From: an uncultured Lachnospiraceae bacterium
GTDB lineage: Bacteria; Bacillota; Clostridia; Lachnospirales; Lachnospiraceae
Reading direction: 5' to 3'
DNA length: 52,521 bases
Assembly: GCA_944381575.1 (NCBI GenBank)
Contig: CALWLS010000012.1
Coordinates: 1-52,521 of the forward strand
In this document: positions 16,807-26,332 of the stretch, one piece after another
How the letters are laid out: each line of letters begins with the position of its first letter
How positions within the stretch are numbered: position 1 is the stretch's first letter
Notes under the pieces: generated by a model
The model's input: the letters and a program-made list of their open reading frames with translations, nothing else
Told to the model about the DNA's origin: nothing
Database searches by the model: none
Translations under genes and position numbers: made by a program

Positions 16807-18003
16807 ATGAATATCAATAAGAACATGGGCTTTGCAACAAGACAGATACACGCAGGTAAGGACAAGAATTCGGCCGGAGCTCTCTGTACTCCTATCTACC
16901 AGACCTCAACTTTCGAGTTCGATTCAGTTGAGCAGGGCGGCGCACGTTTCGCCGGACAGGAGGAAGGATATATATATTCAAGACTCGGAAACCCTACTGT
17001 AGCAAGAGTCGAGGCAATACTTGCAGAACTTGAGAACGGCGAGGCAGCTCTCTGCACTGCTTCCGGAATGGGCGCCATTACATCCGCCATCTGGAGCGCC
17101 GTTGAGGCAGGCGATGAGATCATAGCCAGCGATACTCTCTACGGCTGCACCTACGCACTTCTTTCCCACGGCATCACAAAGTTCGGCGTAAACGTCAACT
17201 TCATAGATATGGCTGACCTTGACGCCCTTAAGGCAGCTCTCAACGAAAAGACAAATGTCGTATATCTTGAGACTCCTTGCAACCCTACCCTTAAGGTAAT
17301 AGACATAGCTGAGGTATCAAGGATAGCTCACGAATATAACCCTGGCATCAGAGTTATAGTTGATAATACATTTGCAACTCCTTATCTCCAGCGTCCGCTC
17401 GATCTCGGAGCAGATACCGTAGTACACAGTGCCACAAAGTATCTTAACGGACACGGAGACGTTATCGCCGGCGTTATCGTAGGTAAGGCTGATTATATCG
17501 CAACCTGCCGCATGTTCGGTGTAAAAGATATGACCGGAGCAGTTATGAGCCCATTCAACGCATTCCTTATGCAGAGAGGCTTAAAGACTCTGGATATCCG
17601 TATGGATCGTCACTGCGCTAACGCAATGAAGGTCGCAAAATTCCTTCACGATCATCCGGCAGTAGAGAAGGTATATTATCCTGGACTTGAGGACTTCGAG
17701 GGATATGAGATCGCAAAGAAGCAGATGAGCAAGCCTGGCGCAATGATGTCCATAGAGCTTAAGGCTGACAGAGCAAGAGTTGCTGCAGCCCTCAACAAGT
17801 TAGAGCTCTGCACCATCGCCGTTTCTCTCGGCGACGCTGAGACTTTAGTAGAGCACCCTGCAAGCATGACTCACTCCACATACACAGCTGAGGAGCTCAA
17901 GGCTTCCGGAATCTCTGAGGGACTTGTACGTATCAGTATAGGACTTGAGGATCCTGAGGACGTTATCGCCGACTTCAAGAAGGTATTTGACGAGTTAGTC
18001 TGA
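16807..18003 (+). CDS. megL: Methionine gamma-lyase
   Basis: PLP enzyme of the Cys/Met metabolism family (fold type I), 398 residues. It is expected to split methionine into methanethiol, ammonia and 2-oxobutanoate. The gamma-lyase subgroup is supported by YGCTYALL (the active-site Cys next to the catalytic Tyr), and by GVKDMTGAVMSP with the Lys-Asp pair seen in methionine gamma-lyases; cystathionine enzymes lack these. The PLP lysine is in VHSATKYLNGHGD, and VSLGDAETLVEHPASMTHS is the C-terminal signature. AAAGGACGG precedes the ATG. Upstream lies the NhaC-like transporter. Confidence 0.92.
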   Translation: MNINKNMGFATRQIHAGKDKNSAGALCTPIYQTSTFEFDSVEQGGARFAGQEEGYIYSRLGNPTVARVEAILAELENGEAALCTASGMGAITSAIWSAVEAGDEIIASDTLYGCTYALLSHGITKFGVNVNFIDMADLDALKAALNEKTNVVYLETPCNPTLKVIDIAEVSRIAHEYNPGIRVIVDNTFATPYLQRPLDLGADTVVHSATKYLNGHGDVIAGVIVGKADYIATCRMFGVKDMTGAVMSPFNAFLMQRGLKTLDIRMDRHCANAMKVAKFLHDHPAVEKVYYPGLEDFEGYEIAKKQMSKPGAMMSIELKADRARVAAALNKLELCTIAVSLGDAETLVEHPASMTHSTYTAEELKASGISEGLVRISIGLEDPEDVIADFKKVFDELV

Positions 18004-18091
18004 TCGTAAATCCACATAAATAAGTTTGATCAGCAGCAGTTGACCAAAACCGGTCGTGTCTCCCCTAAATCATGATCGGGCATAAAAGGAA

Positions 18092-18136
18092 CCGCCCCGT
18101 TGGGATCATTAAACCAGCGGGGCGGACCTTTTTTAT
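18092..18136 (+). terminator. Terminator of methionine gamma-lyase
   Basis: CCGCCCCGTTGG pairs with CCAGCGGGGCGG (G-T pair included) and is followed by ACCTTTTTTATTT. Confidence 0.87.
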
Positions 18137-18277
18137 TTATAGCATCTGATCTATATCTGATTTTAAAGAGCATGATATGTAACAGAACGTGTTAGTGAAA
18201 ACCCGCTATAAGCTATAGTATATAAAAAATGTGAGAATGGCTTTTATCAAAAAGATAATTTACTGTAATATGAATTT

Positions 18278-18301
18278 ATATTATCCTATTTTGGATAATA
18301 T
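18278..18301. repeat. 9-bp inverted repeat upstream of the DUF1294 gene
   Basis: ATATTATCC and GGATAATAT separated by TATTTT. The rest of the 18137-18388 gap is AT-rich with no gene. It could be an operator; nothing else supports that. Confidence 0.4.
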
Positions 18302-18388
18302 CTCGGCAAATATAGAGCCAAAAAATTATTTTATAATAACACCGGGAATATTCATTTTTCCGTCTTAATTTCGAATAAAGGATCGAAC

Positions 18389-18679
18389 ATGGATTTTACT
18401 GTAGATTTTTCAAATATAAATATTACCCTCATCATTTATCTTATAGCGATCAATATCGTAACATTTGCCGCTTTCGGAATAGATAAGTGGAAGGCGATAA
18501 ATGGAAGATGGCGTATAAGCGAGGCAAGGCTCATGAGCTTAAGCGCTGCGGGCGGGAGCCTTGGAGGGATACTTGGCATGTACTTTTTCAGACATAAGAC
18601 AAAGCACATAAAATTCCTCGTTGGACTGCCGGTTCTGCTGATAGCCCATATATACATATTGAAATGTCTTGGTGCCTGA
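18389..18679 (+). CDS. DUF1294 small membrane protein
   Basis: 96 residues with three predicted membrane helices. The motif FGIDKWKAINGRWRISEARL followed by AAGGSLGGILGMYFFRHKT is diagnostic of the DUF1294 family. Its function is unknown. It stands alone between methionine gamma-lyase and the convergent ppk gene. Confidence 0.9.
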   Translation: MDFTVDFSNINITLIIYLIAINIVTFAAFGIDKWKAINGRWRISEARLMSLSAAGGSLGGILGMYFFRHKTKHIKFLVGLPVLLIAHIYILKCLGA

Positions 18680-18847
18680 AGGAAGAACGGAAAAGGTATA
18701 TTCTTAAATATATTTTTCTGTTTAAATATTGAATTATTTTTTCATATAAACACCGGGTATGAGAGCATCCTCATACCCGGCTTATCTACAGTCCGATTAC
18801 ATCAAATATATTTTTTCATATAAGAGGCATATATTTTTATCGGCCCG

Positions 18848-20974
18848 TCATTTCCTTTTCCTGAAGAGCCTTAATATCCTGTCGGCCACGGACACATTTT
18901 TTTCCTTTGTGGCAGCAAATTTTATATCGTTATCAATGAAATACTGCTGTACGTTTACCACCGGTCTTCCTACCTGCTCCTTTTTAGAATACAGGCCGTT
19001 AGGGTTTAAGCTCCTGGCGTTTACATTATCTGCAAGCAGCATGTCAAGGTAGAAGCTGATCCACTCCTTGTGCTCATCCGTCATGACAGGACATGCTATC
19101 TCCACACGGCGCTGCTGGTTCCTCGTCATTATATCCGCTGAGGAAATGTATATCTGCTTAATGGATCCTGTACCGAAGCAGTATATCCTCGAATGCTCAA
19201 GGAAACGTCCCACTATACTCGTAACATGTATATTTTCGGTCTTCCCAGGTATGCCCGGGATCAGGCAGCAGATACCCCTTACTATAAGGTCTATCTGTAC
19301 TCCCGCCTGCGAAGCTTCCGCTAACTTATCAATAAGATCCCTCTCAGTGATGGAGTTGGTCTTGATGATTATCCTTCCCTTATCTCCCTTTGTGATCTCA
19401 CTGTCTATGAGCCTCATAAGCCCGCGCTTCATGTCGTGGGGCGCAATGAGGAGCTTGGAATAGCTCTCATTTATATCTCCTATGAGCATGTTGGAGAAAA
19501 AGTCGGCAGCGTTGCTGCCCAGCTCCTTATCAGCGCTCATAAGTGAAAAATCCGTATACAGAGCGGCAGTTTTCTCGTTGTAATTTCCAGTTCCGATCTG
19601 AGTGATATAGGATATCTCGTTTTTATTTTTATAAGTTATAAGGCAGATCTTGGAGTGGCACTTATAATCCTCCTGCCCGTAGATAACGCGGCAGCCGGCC
19701 TCCTCCATCATCTTGGCCCATTCTATGTTGTTTTTCTCGTCAAAACGGGCTCTGAGCTCCACTAAGGCGGTGACAGTCTTGCCGTTTTCAGCGGCCTCTA
19801 TCAGATATTTTGCCACCTGGGAGTTCTTTGCGAGCCTGTACAGGGTGATGCTTATGGAAACGACATTTTTATCATTTGCAGCCTCTTTAAGGAGATCCAA
19901 GAACGGCTGCATGGAATGATATGGATAAAAAAGCAGTATGTCCCTCTGCCTTATCTGATCCTTCATCGGAATATCCTTTACGAGATATTCCGGCCATCTC
20001 GGCTTAAACTCCGGATACAGCAGATCCTTTCTATCAGCTCCAACGCTGTAAGCCCAGGTGATGACTGCCGGACTGCCCGAATAATATACCTGCTGCCCCT
20101 TAAGCCCGAGTTTTTTGGCAAGGCTCTTGCCCAGCTCCCTGGCGTTTCCTTCCACCTCAAGCCACACCGGCGCCAGCCTGTCCCTGGACTTTAAAAGCTT
20201 TGACATATAGTCGCGGTAAACGTCCCCGCTGCTTGGATCGTCGTTGTCCGTTTCATCATCGTTAAAGCTGATGTCCGCGTTTCTCGTGACGCATACCACA
20301 GCCTTCTCTTCCTGAAGGTATATCTTGAATATGTGGTCGAGGTTCCCAAGTATCAGCTCCTCCATCCTGATAAAGCGAACGTTATGTCCGTCATTGGAGA
20401 GGTACAACAGCTGCGGAAGGCTGTCCGGCACCTCGGTTATGCCTATCAGCCTTTTATCTCCTGATCTCAGCAGGGCTGCAGCGTAAAGACATTTATTTTT
20501 AAGGTGCGGGAAAGGATGTGACCTGTCTATGATCTGAGGACTTAAAAGAGGACGCACCTGATTATTAAAGTACGACTTGGCTGCCTCTTCCTCCCTGCCC
20601 TTAAGCTTGTTAAAAGACACTTCCGTTATGCCCTTTTCCTCAAGCTCCTTCATGATATGCTTATAGACCCTCTCCCTGCGGTGAAGCATCGGAGGGACAG
20701 CCTTATAGATGGCCTCAAGCTGCTCAGCCGGGGTCATCCCGCTCTTATTATCTATATTGTCCGGGGTCATTATGGACATGTCGAACAGACTGCCCACCCT
20801 GACCATAAAAAACTCATCAAGGTTGGTAGTAAATATCGACGCAAATCTGAGTCTCTCAAGGAGCGGGACCGTTTCCGTTTCAGCCTCCTCAAGCACCCTT
20901 AAGTCAAACTGCAGCCAGCTCAGCTCCCTGTTTTGCGTATAGCTTAAGTCGTACCTCGCATTATCTTTTTCCAC
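18848..20974 (-). CDS. ppk1: Polyphosphate kinase 1
   Basis: Makes inorganic polyphosphate from ATP, reversibly. 708 residues, the usual size, with N-terminal helical domain (NRELSWLQFDLRVLEEA), head domain and two phospholipase-D-like catalytic domains. The phosphorylated histidine is expected in YKCHSKICLITY near residue 440; RQRDILLFYPYHS and IGTGNYNEKTA are further family motifs. It uses a GTG start with GGAGGGG upstream, and its first 31 bases overlap the end of ppx, so the two are translationally coupled. Confidence 0.97.
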   Translation of the reverse strand: MEKDNARYDLSYTQNRELSWLQFDLRVLEEAETETVPLLERLRFASIFTTNLDEFFMVRVGSLFDMSIMTPDNIDNKSGMTPAEQLEAIYKAVPPMLHRRERVYKHIMKELEEKGITEVSFNKLKGREEEAAKSYFNNQVRPLLSPQIIDRSHPFPHLKNKCLYAAALLRSGDKRLIGITEVPDSLPQLLYLSNDGHNVRFIRMEELILGNLDHIFKIYLQEEKAVVCVTRNADISFNDDETDNDDPSSGDVYRDYMSKLLKSRDRLAPVWLEVEGNARELGKSLAKKLGLKGQQVYYSGSPAVITWAYSVGADRKDLLYPEFKPRWPEYLVKDIPMKDQIRQRDILLFYPYHSMQPFLDLLKEAANDKNVVSISITLYRLAKNSQVAKYLIEAAENGKTVTALVELRARFDEKNNIEWAKMMEEAGCRVIYGQEDYKCHSKICLITYKNKNEISYITQIGTGNYNEKTAALYTDFSLMSADKELGSNAADFFSNMLIGDINESYSKLLIAPHDMKRGLMRLIDSEITKGDKGRIIIKTNSITERDLIDKLAEASQAGVQIDLIVRGICCLIPGIPGKTENIHVTSIVGRFLEHSRIYCFGTGSIKQIYISSADIMTRNQQRRVEIACPVMTDEHKEWISFYLDMLLADNVNARSLNPNGLYSKKEQVGRPVVNVQQYFIDNDIKFAATKEKNVSVADRILRLFRKRK

Positions 20975-21846
20975 AAATACCCCTCCCTTATACCAAAATC
21001 ACTTATGTATAAGTTTTCTATCTTAAGTCTCTTTACAAGCTCGGATATGACAAGCGCCCCGGGAATAATGGTGTGGATGCGGTCAGGGCATTTCCTTAAT
21101 ACGGCATCCCTTACGAGCCTGTCCCTGTACATAAGGAATTTAACTATATCGTCAAATTCCTTTCTCGTTATGTGCCTCTGCATTATGTCCCTGTCATGCT
21201 GCATGTTTATGAGCGTCCTTAAGCTCCTGGCTGTGCCCCCTACTCCTATGAGCACAGGCGCGGCGTTTTTCGGAAGCTCCATGGTCGCCATTGTATCCGA
21301 TATAAATCTCCTGAGTTCTTCAAGCTCCCTGTTCTTTGGCCAGATCTTTTCAACATGCTCCCTGAAAAGGTTAAGGCTCCCCATATTGACGCTCCTCACA
21401 TAATACGGGAACTTATCTCCAAAGGCCACGACCTCCGTGCTTCCTCCTCCAAGGTCAAAGAGACAGCCGTCGTTTATCGGCGCGTCGTATATAGCCCCGG
21501 CAAAACTCAGCCTTGCTTCTTCATCTCCGGATAAAAGCTCTATATCTATCGAAGTGCTCCTCTTTACGTATGCTATGACCTCCTCGGAATTGGATATATT
21601 CCTCAGGGAAGCTGTTGCAAATGTATGCACGCTGTCCACAGTGACATACTCAAGGGAAGCCGTAAAACGGTTGAGCACCTCTACCATTTCCTCTATACCC
21701 TGCTTTGAAAGCTGTCCGCCGGTGATATAGTTGGCCAGTCCCGCCATTTCCTTTTTTGTCATAAGTATGGTGAATTTGCCGTCCGTCACCTTATATACGG
21801 ACATACGCATCGTATTTGAGCCTATGTCAATGACCGCACAGATCAT
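20944..21846 (-). CDS. ppx: Ppx/GppA-family exopolyphosphatase
   Basis: ASKHA-fold phosphatase acting on polyphosphate or pppGpp, 300 residues (the short form with only the two actin-like domains). Motifs: AVIDIGSNTMRMSVY at the N-terminus, LLSGDEEARLSFAGA, and the phosphate-binding LFDLGGGSTEVV near residue 138. It lies directly upstream of ppk1 and overlaps it, a common pairing that lets synthesis and breakdown be made together. GGGGAGGAAG precedes the ATG. Confidence 0.94.
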   Translation of the reverse strand: MICAVIDIGSNTMRMSVYKVTDGKFTILMTKKEMAGLANYITGGQLSKQGIEEMVEVLNRFTASLEYVTVDSVHTFATASLRNISNSEEVIAYVKRSTSIDIELLSGDEEARLSFAGAIYDAPINDGCLFDLGGGSTEVVAFGDKFPYYVRSVNMGSLNLFREHVEKIWPKNRELEELRRFISDTMATMELPKNAAPVLIGVGGTARSLRTLINMQHDRDIMQRHITRKEFDDIVKFLMYRDRLVRDAVLRKCPDRIHTIIPGALVISELVKRLKIENLYISDFGIREGYLWKKIMRGTT

Positions 21847-21872
21847 ATCTTCCTCCCCTTTGCCGCAATATT

Positions 21873-21917
21873 AAAAGCGGCATAATACAACATTATAATA
21901 TTATACCGCTTTTATAA
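21873..21917 (-). terminator. Terminator-like hairpin after the sugar cluster
   Basis: AAAAGCGG pairs with CCGCTTTT, with a long AT-rich interior that can also pair (TATAATATTATA region), lying between the methyltransferase stop and the ppx start. It is nearly symmetrical, so it may also hold the ppx promoter. Confidence 0.5.
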
Positions 21918-21958
21918 AAAAATAATCATATATATGTAAATAACCTGTAAATGCCTGC

Positions 21959-23275
21959 CTATCTCTCCGTCATATCGATAACGTCGCATATGGCAGGAAG
22001 CCTGTCTTTAAACATTTCCCTGATGGTGCCTTCGATCTCCCTTATGTAGCCGGGAGCCGCGATCATTATGACGTCCACCGGATCCCTTAGGTATCTTTCC
22101 GGAGGCACTATCGGTATGTGTGAAGCAGGAGCAAAAAGCCCCTGTTTTTTTTCCGATGAATCAATAATGTACCTGACGTTATCCTTAAGCGCCGTAGTGG
22201 AAGCTATCGTAAATCCCTGGTGCCCTGCTCCCCAAAGAGCAATGCTCCTTCCTGAAGCCTTGAGCCGAGACATATAGTCTGCTATCTCCCCGCACATACG
22301 GATGTAATCATCCTTAAGCACGGATCCGTCCCCCGCAGTATCTAAGGATCTGCCGTCTGATCTTCCTTCCGGCCTTTCATTTTCCTTTTTATCTGATTTA
22401 CTTTTACTGCCTTCAGGCAGCAAGGCTGTGTCCAGGTTTAAAGTCGGAGCATTTTCTTCCCCTGTCCCTGCGCTCTTTTTTACGAGGAATTCTATAGTAT
22501 CCCCTATGCCGACAAATCTGCTCTCAATGACCTCAAAGCCGCATTTTTCCACAAGATACTTAAGCGATCCCATATCGTAGTTGGCTATATGATCCCTGAT
22601 AAGCTCATAATAACGCCCGTTTTTGATTATGTATTCAAAGGCCGGAACGCTGATGAGGCCGAGACCTTCGTCCCTAAGATTATTATACATGCACTTAAGC
22701 ATGCTCACCGGATCCGGCTGATGTTCAAGGAAGTTAAAGGATAAAAAGCAGTCGAAGGGGCCTCCCTCAACCTTAAGCTCCCCTGAGTCCGGAAACAGCC
22801 TCATTATATGGCTTTCAGGAACTGTTCCGTCGGCACAGAGCTTTTCTTTTGCCTCAGCCACATTTCCCTCTCCGGCTTCCATGCCGTAGATATCCGCAGG
22901 AAACTCTTTAAGCACCTCAAGAAAATCGCCGTTGCCGCAGCCGCATTCGATAAACTTCGCTCCCTTAAGCCCGTAGTCCTCCATAAGATGCCTGTAATCC
23001 GAGCGCCTTAAATTCCTCATGGTCTCTGAAAGCCCCACGACCCTTATGGCATCCTTATAATAATCCACCGGCTCGCAGTCAAACTGATAAAGGCCGCATT
23101 CCGGGCATCTGCACAGCGGAAGCTCTATCCCTCTGTCAGATTTGAGCTTAGCTTTATCCGGCATGGCCTGAGCCCCTGCCGGCATATTTGGAAGCACGAA
23201 TAACGGCTTTGAAAGCTCAAAGCCGCATACGATGCATTTACTCTTTTTCTTTGGAGTCCTCATCTCTTTTTGCAT
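21959..23275 (-). CDS. C-methyltransferase-like SAM-dependent enzyme of sugar biosynthesis
   Basis: 438 residues with the three-part layout of deoxysugar C-methyltransferases. The N-terminal zinc-binding part has CIVCG and CRCPECGLYQF. The central class I SAM-binding domain has FIECGCGNGDFLEVL near residue 110. The C-terminal domain contains IALWGAGHQGFTIASTT near residue 355, the Methyltransf_14-type segment. Between the last two lies a hydrophilic stretch of about 60 residues rich in Ser, Lys, Asp and Glu, not usual for the family. The start overlaps the end of the GT2 gene by 38 bases; a second ATG 12 bases in is possible. Substrate unknown; an NDP-hexulose is an inference from family and neighbours. 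Confidence 0.82.
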   Translation of the reverse strand: MQKEMRTPKKKSKCIVCGFELSKPLFVLPNMPAGAQAMPDKAKLKSDRGIELPLCRCPECGLYQFDCEPVDYYKDAIRVVGLSETMRNLRRSDYRHLMEDYGLKGAKFIECGCGNGDFLEVLKEFPADIYGMEAGEGNVAEAKEKLCADGTVPESHIMRLFPDSGELKVEGGPFDCFLSFNFLEHQPDPVSMLKCMYNNLRDEGLGLISVPAFEYIIKNGRYYELIRDHIANYDMGSLKYLVEKCGFEVIESRFVGIGDTIEFLVKKSAGTGEENAPTLNLDTALLPEGSKSKSDKKENERPEGRSDGRSLDTAGDGSVLKDDYIRMCGEIADYMSRLKASGRSIALWGAGHQGFTIASTTALKDNVRYIIDSSEKKQGLFAPASHIPIVPPERYLRDPVDVIMIAAPGYIREIEGTIREMFKDRLPAICDVIDMTER

Positions 23276-24236
23276 TTACATCAGCTCCGTCATCGTCAAA
23301 ATTCAGCCTCTCCTCCTCTATGACGAGGGGCCTCTTCATCACCCTCTGGTTTATATTAAGGACATATTCTCCCAAAAGGCCTATGAAAAATATCTGCACG
23401 CTTCCCAAAAACAGCATTCCGATAAGTATAGGCACGGTACCTGCCGGGAAACGGTCCCACCATATCAGCTTCATGATGAGGTAGATTATGGCAACTATCA
23501 TGGACAGGGCGGCAAATATGCCTCCCGCAAATGTCGCCACCCTCAGGCCTATCTTGGTATAGGAGGTAAAGGACAGCATGGCCGCGTCATATAGGGTATA
23601 GAAATTATTTGAGGTCTTGCCCGCACGGCGCTTTGGCTGATCATAAGGTATCTCCTTACGCCTGAAGCCAAGCTCAGCCACTATGCCCCTTAAAAAAGGA
23701 GTCGGATCGTCCAGATCCCTAAGCACCTTGATAAAGGCCCTGTCATAAAGGCCGAAGCCAGTAAAATGCTCGATCTGCTCCACCTGGGAAAACTTCCTTA
23801 TCAGATCATAGTACAGACATCTGAAGGCGTATATTATCTTTCCGTCCGTACTGTGGGCCTTCACGCCTATAACGATCTTATAGCCTTCCTCCCAGCCTGA
23901 CACAAATTTTTCTATCATCTCCGGGGGATCCTGAAAATCCGCCGCCATAAGTATGGTGGCGTCCCCGTCCGTCTGCAGCATGCCGTAATATGGGCTGTTG
24001 AACTGTCCGAAATTTTTTGCGTTGAATATGGCCTTTATATGATGCCTGTCCTCACCGCACATGCGGCGGAGTATTTTCCTTGTATCGTCATGGGAATCAT
24101 TATCCATGAAAAGTATGTCGTAATCATACTTTTTAAGGATCTCAGATGTCTCAAATCTCTCCTTTACGGCTCTTGCGAGCGCCTCCACGTTATCCTGCTC
24201 GTTATAACATGGAACTACAATGCTGATCTTTTTCAT
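23238..24236 (-). CDS. GT2 glycosyltransferase, polyprenyl-phosphate type
   Basis: 332 residues. GT-A domain starting ISIVVPCYNEQDNVEALARA, with DILFMDNDSHDDT, and the metal site near LMAADFQDPPEM. Two membrane helices near the C-terminus (residues about 230-255 and 265-290) give the DPM1/GtrB/ArnC layout, in which a sugar is moved from a nucleotide carrier to undecaprenyl phosphate at the cytoplasmic face. The gene overlaps the preceding dehydrogenase by four bases (ATGA). It probably loads the sugar made by the other cluster genes onto the lipid carrier. Confidence 0.88.
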   Translation of the reverse strand: MKKISIVVPCYNEQDNVEALARAVKERFETSEILKKYDYDILFMDNDSHDDTRKILRRMCGEDRHHIKAIFNAKNFGQFNSPYYGMLQTDGDATILMAADFQDPPEMIEKFVSGWEEGYKIVIGVKAHSTDGKIIYAFRCLYYDLIRKFSQVEQIEHFTGFGLYDRAFIKVLRDLDDPTPFLRGIVAELGFRRKEIPYDQPKRRAGKTSNNFYTLYDAAMLSFTSYTKIGLRVATFAGGIFAALSMIVAIIYLIMKLIWWDRFPAGTVPILIGMLFLGSVQIFFIGLLGEYVLNINQRVMKRPLVIEEERLNFDDDGADVNAKRDEDSKEKE

Positions 24237-25426
24237 AGACCGGTCTCCACCATTATCTTGATAAGTCCGTCTGGCCTTTCATGCATCATTTTAAGCCCTT
24301 CAGGTATTTTGTCAAAACCCTTAAGATGATGTGTTACAAGTATGCCGGGGGCGCTTAGGGCGTCCTTTTTCTCAAGCTCCGCCGCCGTCTTAAGCATGCG
24401 TTCCGTCCATTTCCGCCCTCCCCTTGAGAGGCAGAACTTAAAGGATTTGCCGCTCATGCCCCTGCCAAGGGAAAATATCGGAAGCTCCACTGTGCCGCTT
24501 CCTTCCATATAGGAAACATTTACCGCACGTCCCCCGCCGTACTTTATAAGGTCCGAAGCCTGAATAAGGGCTTTGTTTCCGTCTCCGCATATGAGGGCCG
24601 CGTCTACCCCCTCGCCGCCGGTTATGGCAAACATCGTTTCCGTAGCCGGATTGCCCGTATAGTTTGCCCGCGGATCCTTATGCAGCGAGCTGTCCAAAGC
24701 CCAGATTCTGTAAAGGCGTTTTGCTTCATCATCTGCAAATATCAGCCGTCCGTCCTTATAGGATATGTAGGCGTCCACTCCAAACTGCCTTGCCGCCTCG
24801 ATGGATGCCGCATTTCTGTCAGAGCCGATCATGTAGATACGCCACGCACCCATCCTTGCCGCGCTCATGGCAGCCATCAGGCCCACGGCTCCGCTTCCTA
24901 TCACCAGTACGCTTATGCCCTCGGTGATCTCAGCCTCCTCTGCCGCCGTGGCTCCGGTGGCCATCATATCCACTGCCATAAGGGCTGACTCCATGGAAAG
25001 CCCCTCCGGTATATGAGCGAGATTTGCGTCCGCCATCGGAACTTTGAATCTCTCAGACCACATCCCGTCTATATTCCTTCCAAGCTTAGCCGCTGAAAAC
25101 GGCCTTCCGGCGTGTCCGTAAATATCTCCAGGCTCCGGCATCACCGCGGATACCGCCACCAGGTCTCCCTTTTTAAAATCCCTTACCCTGTCTCCTGCCT
25201 CCAGGACCTCGGCTATGCCCTCATGGCCAAGTATAAGATCCGGCCTCCTTGGGCCGTCACCTGCATACACGGTATGCGCATCGGATGAGCAGGGCGAAAC
25301 AAATATGGGCTTAAGCACGCAGGCGCACCTGTCCTCTTCCGCCGCCTCTCCGGAGATGCTTAAATTCACATCCTTAAGCTCTTTTTCCTCTATATATCCT
25401 TTTTTTGTATAAACAAACGCTCTCAT
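24233..25426 (-). CDS. Zinc-type MDR alcohol dehydrogenase-like protein
   Basis: 397-residue medium-chain dehydrogenase. The catalytic zinc region reads FVSPCSSDAHTVY and ILGHEGIAEVLEAGDRV, with Cys, His and Glu as expected. The nucleotide-binding Rossmann motif VLVIGSGAVGLMAAMSA is near residue 172. The structural-zinc four-cysteine lobe is absent. Oxidation or reduction of a sugar or polyol hydroxyl is likely from context; substrate is unknown. It starts 6 bases after the SDR gene and overlaps the GT2 gene. Confidence 0.85.
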   Translation of the reverse strand: MRAFVYTKKGYIEEKELKDVNLSISGEAAEEDRCACVLKPIFVSPCSSDAHTVYAGDGPRRPDLILGHEGIAEVLEAGDRVRDFKKGDLVAVSAVMPEPGDIYGHAGRPFSAAKLGRNIDGMWSERFKVPMADANLAHIPEGLSMESALMAVDMMATGATAAEEAEITEGISVLVIGSGAVGLMAAMSAARMGAWRIYMIGSDRNAASIEAARQFGVDAYISYKDGRLIFADDEAKRLYRIWALDSSLHKDPRANYTGNPATETMFAITGGEGVDAALICGDGNKALIQASDLIKYGGGRAVNVSYMEGSGTVELPIFSLGRGMSGKSFKFCLSRGGRKWTERMLKTAAELEKKDALSAPGILVTHHLKGFDKIPEGLKMMHERPDGLIKIMVETGL

Positions 25427-25432
25427 ATGGCC

Positions 25433-26329
25433 TTATGCCTTTTTGTTAAGCCTTGCGGCAATGGTCCTTCTCATTCCCTCTGCAAAGGATACCTTAGGCG
25501 TAAACCCGAGCTCCTTAAGCTTAGTTATATCAGGGCTTAGATCGGCTGCGCCTTCCGCGTTATCCTCCCTTGCCCCGAATATAAGCAGGCCGTCTGCATC
25601 GGCAGCCTTATTGCCTGATGAAAGTATGATATCCGCAGCCTCCCTGACATAGTCCCTAAGGGGCCTTATGTCTCCGCTTCCTATGTTATAGGTGCCGCCG
25701 GTAAACTTTGTACATAGGGTGTATACGGCCTCCACCGCGTCATCTATATACATATAGTCCCAGCTCTGCCCGCAGCTTCCAAGCTCTGTTTTTTCTCCCG
25801 CGGAAAGTTTATCTATAAGAGTATTTATAAGAGAGCCTTCATGGTCTCCCGGACCGTACACCGAAAACAGGCGCATGTGGATATACCTTACAGGTCTTGG
25901 GCAATCCTCCTCCCTGTTATAGGCGTTTATCCTTGTTGCCGCAAGCTTTGAAAACATCAGCTTGGCGTCTCCGTAGGCGCTTACCGGCTCGGTCTTAAGT
26001 TCCTCTTTCTTTAAGCCTCCGTCCTGAGCCCTTCCGTATTCAGCCTGGGAGCCCGCAAATATAAATTTCTTACAGTTAAGCTCTATGGCCTTTTCAAGTG
26101 CCGCCATGGACATACCGATATTGTAGCCCTGTACCTCATCGTCCGCCCTGTCCTTGGAGCCGACTCCGGCCCAGGCAAAATGCAGCCATATATCCGCCCT
26201 GTGGGGAAGCTCGTCCTCATCCTCCTCAAAGCTGTGCCTGAATTCGGTGACCTTATGGCCTTCCTCCTTAAGCTTCTTGACTACTGCGCTTCCTATAAAG
26301 CTGCTTGCTCCTGTAACTATAAATCTCAA
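25433..26329 (-). CDS. Extended SDR NAD-dependent epimerase/dehydratase or NDP-sugar reductase
   Basis: 298 residues with the Rossmann motif VTGASSFIGSAVVKKL at the N-terminus and the catalytic Tyr-x3-Lys in SAYGDAKLM. FSVYGPGDHEG and NIGSGDIRPLRDYV match nucleotide-sugar epimerases and 4-reductases. It starts with TTG behind GGATTAAGGA, only 3 bases after the TPP enzyme stop. The reaction (epimerisation, dehydration or 4-keto reduction) cannot be chosen from sequence alone. Confidence 0.85.
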   Translation of the reverse strand: MRFIVTGASSFIGSAVVKKLKEEGHKVTEFRHSFEEDEDELPHRADIWLHFAWAGVGSKDRADDEVQGYNIGMSMAALEKAIELNCKKFIFAGSQAEYGRAQDGGLKKEELKTEPVSAYGDAKLMFSKLAATRINAYNREEDCPRPVRYIHMRLFSVYGPGDHEGSLINTLIDKLSAGEKTELGSCGQSWDYMYIDDAVEAVYTLCTKFTGGTYNIGSGDIRPLRDYVREAADIILSSGNKAADADGLLIFGAREDNAEGAADLSPDITKLKELGFTPKVSFAEGMRRTIAARLNKKA

Positions 26330-26332
26330 TCC

